This document shows positions 6,101 through 6,488 of a stretch of 6,488 nt of DNA, piece by piece; the first letter of the stretch is position 1; every line of letters starts with the position of its first letter. A program made the translations under genes and the position numbers. The stretch comes from Bacteroidota bacterium. Its GTDB lineage: Bacteria; Bacteroidota; Bacteroidia; CAILMK01. The notes under the pieces are model-generated. The model was not told where the DNA came from. It ran no database searches and saw only the letters and a list, made by a program, of their open reading frames with translations. The DNA is taken from NCBI GenBank assembly GCA_013287095.1, contig JABDEJ010000098.1, positions 1 through 6,488 on the forward strand, given 5' to 3'.

Positions 6101-6488
6101 ATGTGGAAGAAATTTAACGGAGAAAATCTTAAAAGTTCAATTCTTGATGAGGTTGAACAGGTATTGATTCGTGAACAGGAATCAGGCAATAAATTAAAAG
6201 TTTGCATCGGTACTGATTCACAGGTATATGGACTGGTTACCGAATTTGCAACTGTCATTGTTTTCCTTCGTGAACGACGTGGTGGTTTTATGTTTATTCG
6301 CCAGGAAAATACGCGTCAAAAAATGAGCATCAAGGAACGTATGTTGCTTGAAGTCTCCAAATCTATTGAAATTGCGTATTCATTATGCGGGCTTCTCGAT
6401 AAATATAAGATTGATCTTGAGGTACATGCAGACATAAATACAAATCCCAGCTTTAAATCAAACTCTGCCCTGAGCGAAGCAATGGGCT
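6101..6488 (+). CDS. YkuK/DUF458 family RNase H-like protein, 3'-truncated by window edge
   Basis: The first 129 residues are present, from ATG at 6101 (MWKKFNGENL), and the frame is open to the window end. The family is named for Bacillus subtilis YkuK and is predicted to have a ribonuclease H-like fold; its substrate is not established to my knowledge. Recognisable marks are VCIGTDSQVYG (residues 34-44) with the first acidic residue Asp39, the strand FATVIVFLRERRGG (49-62), and HADINTNPSFKSNSALSEAMG (109-129) with a second conserved acidic residue, Asp111. About 30-45 residues are probably missing at the end. ATG is chosen because it gives a normal N-terminus before the first strand; AAATAACGCC precedes it with no Shine-Dalgarno. 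The gene has a 232-base upstream gap of its own, so it is probably transcribed independently of the sorting-domain gene. Confidence 0.85.
   Translation, partial: MWKKFNGENLKSSILDEVEQVLIREQESGNKLKVCIGTDSQVYGLVTEFATVIVFLRERRGGFMFIRQENTRQKMSIKERMLLEVSKSIEIAYSLCGLLDKYKIDLEVHADINTNPSFKSNSALSEAMG

Noticed and set aside
6061..6258. 65-codon minus-strand frame opposite the YkuK-family start
   Set aside because: It is antisense to a frame with clear family motifs and has no motif of its own.

Overview
The window comes from a member of the Bacteroidota. Four signs agree: a promoter before pruA with the phylum's -33/-7 pattern (TTG, 20 bases, TACCTTTG), a short primary sigma factor beginning MRQLKI, a secreted protein ending in a type IX secretion (T9SS) type A sorting domain, and A-rich leaders with little or no Shine-Dalgarno sequence. 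Most genes are housekeeping. No CRISPR array, transposase, phage gene, tRNA or rRNA is visible.

Layout, left to right. Bases 1-620 hold the last two thirds of miaA (tRNA dimethylallyltransferase), cut by the window edge. A 144-base gap with an imperfect inverted repeat follows. Bases 765-1520 encode a signal-peptide-bearing putative outer-membrane beta-barrel protein of unknown role. A 114-base gap carries an array of ATTG heptamers running into a clear promoter for pruA (1635-3263, glutamate-semialdehyde dehydrogenase of proline catabolism). pruA converges with rpoD (3354-4217, minus strand). The 90-base gap between them is filled by inverted heptamer arms around a perfect 7-bp hairpin. Upstream of rpoD and divergent from it is a 502-codon frame (4360-5868) for a T9SS-exported protein that lacks its signal peptide and apparently its N-terminal domain. 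A 232-base gap with two inverted heptamer arrays, a -7-like motif and a TTCGAA pair leads to the start of a YkuK/DUF458 RNase H-like gene (6101 to the window end).

The genes do not form an obvious pathway. Each appears to be its own transcription unit, and only miaA and the barrel gene could share a transcript. The rpoD product is the kind of factor expected to read the pruA promoter.

The most unusual signal lies between genes. Three separate gaps contain degenerate repeats with a strict 7-base period. Each unit is a variable triplet plus a nearly fixed tetramer, and the tetramer differs by locus (ATTG, CAGT, TAGG). At two loci the array recurs in inverted orientation. I know of no named element in this phylum that matches, but I could not search. 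The second notable point is the truncated secreted-protein gene, whose 5' end stops shortly after a run of eight T's.
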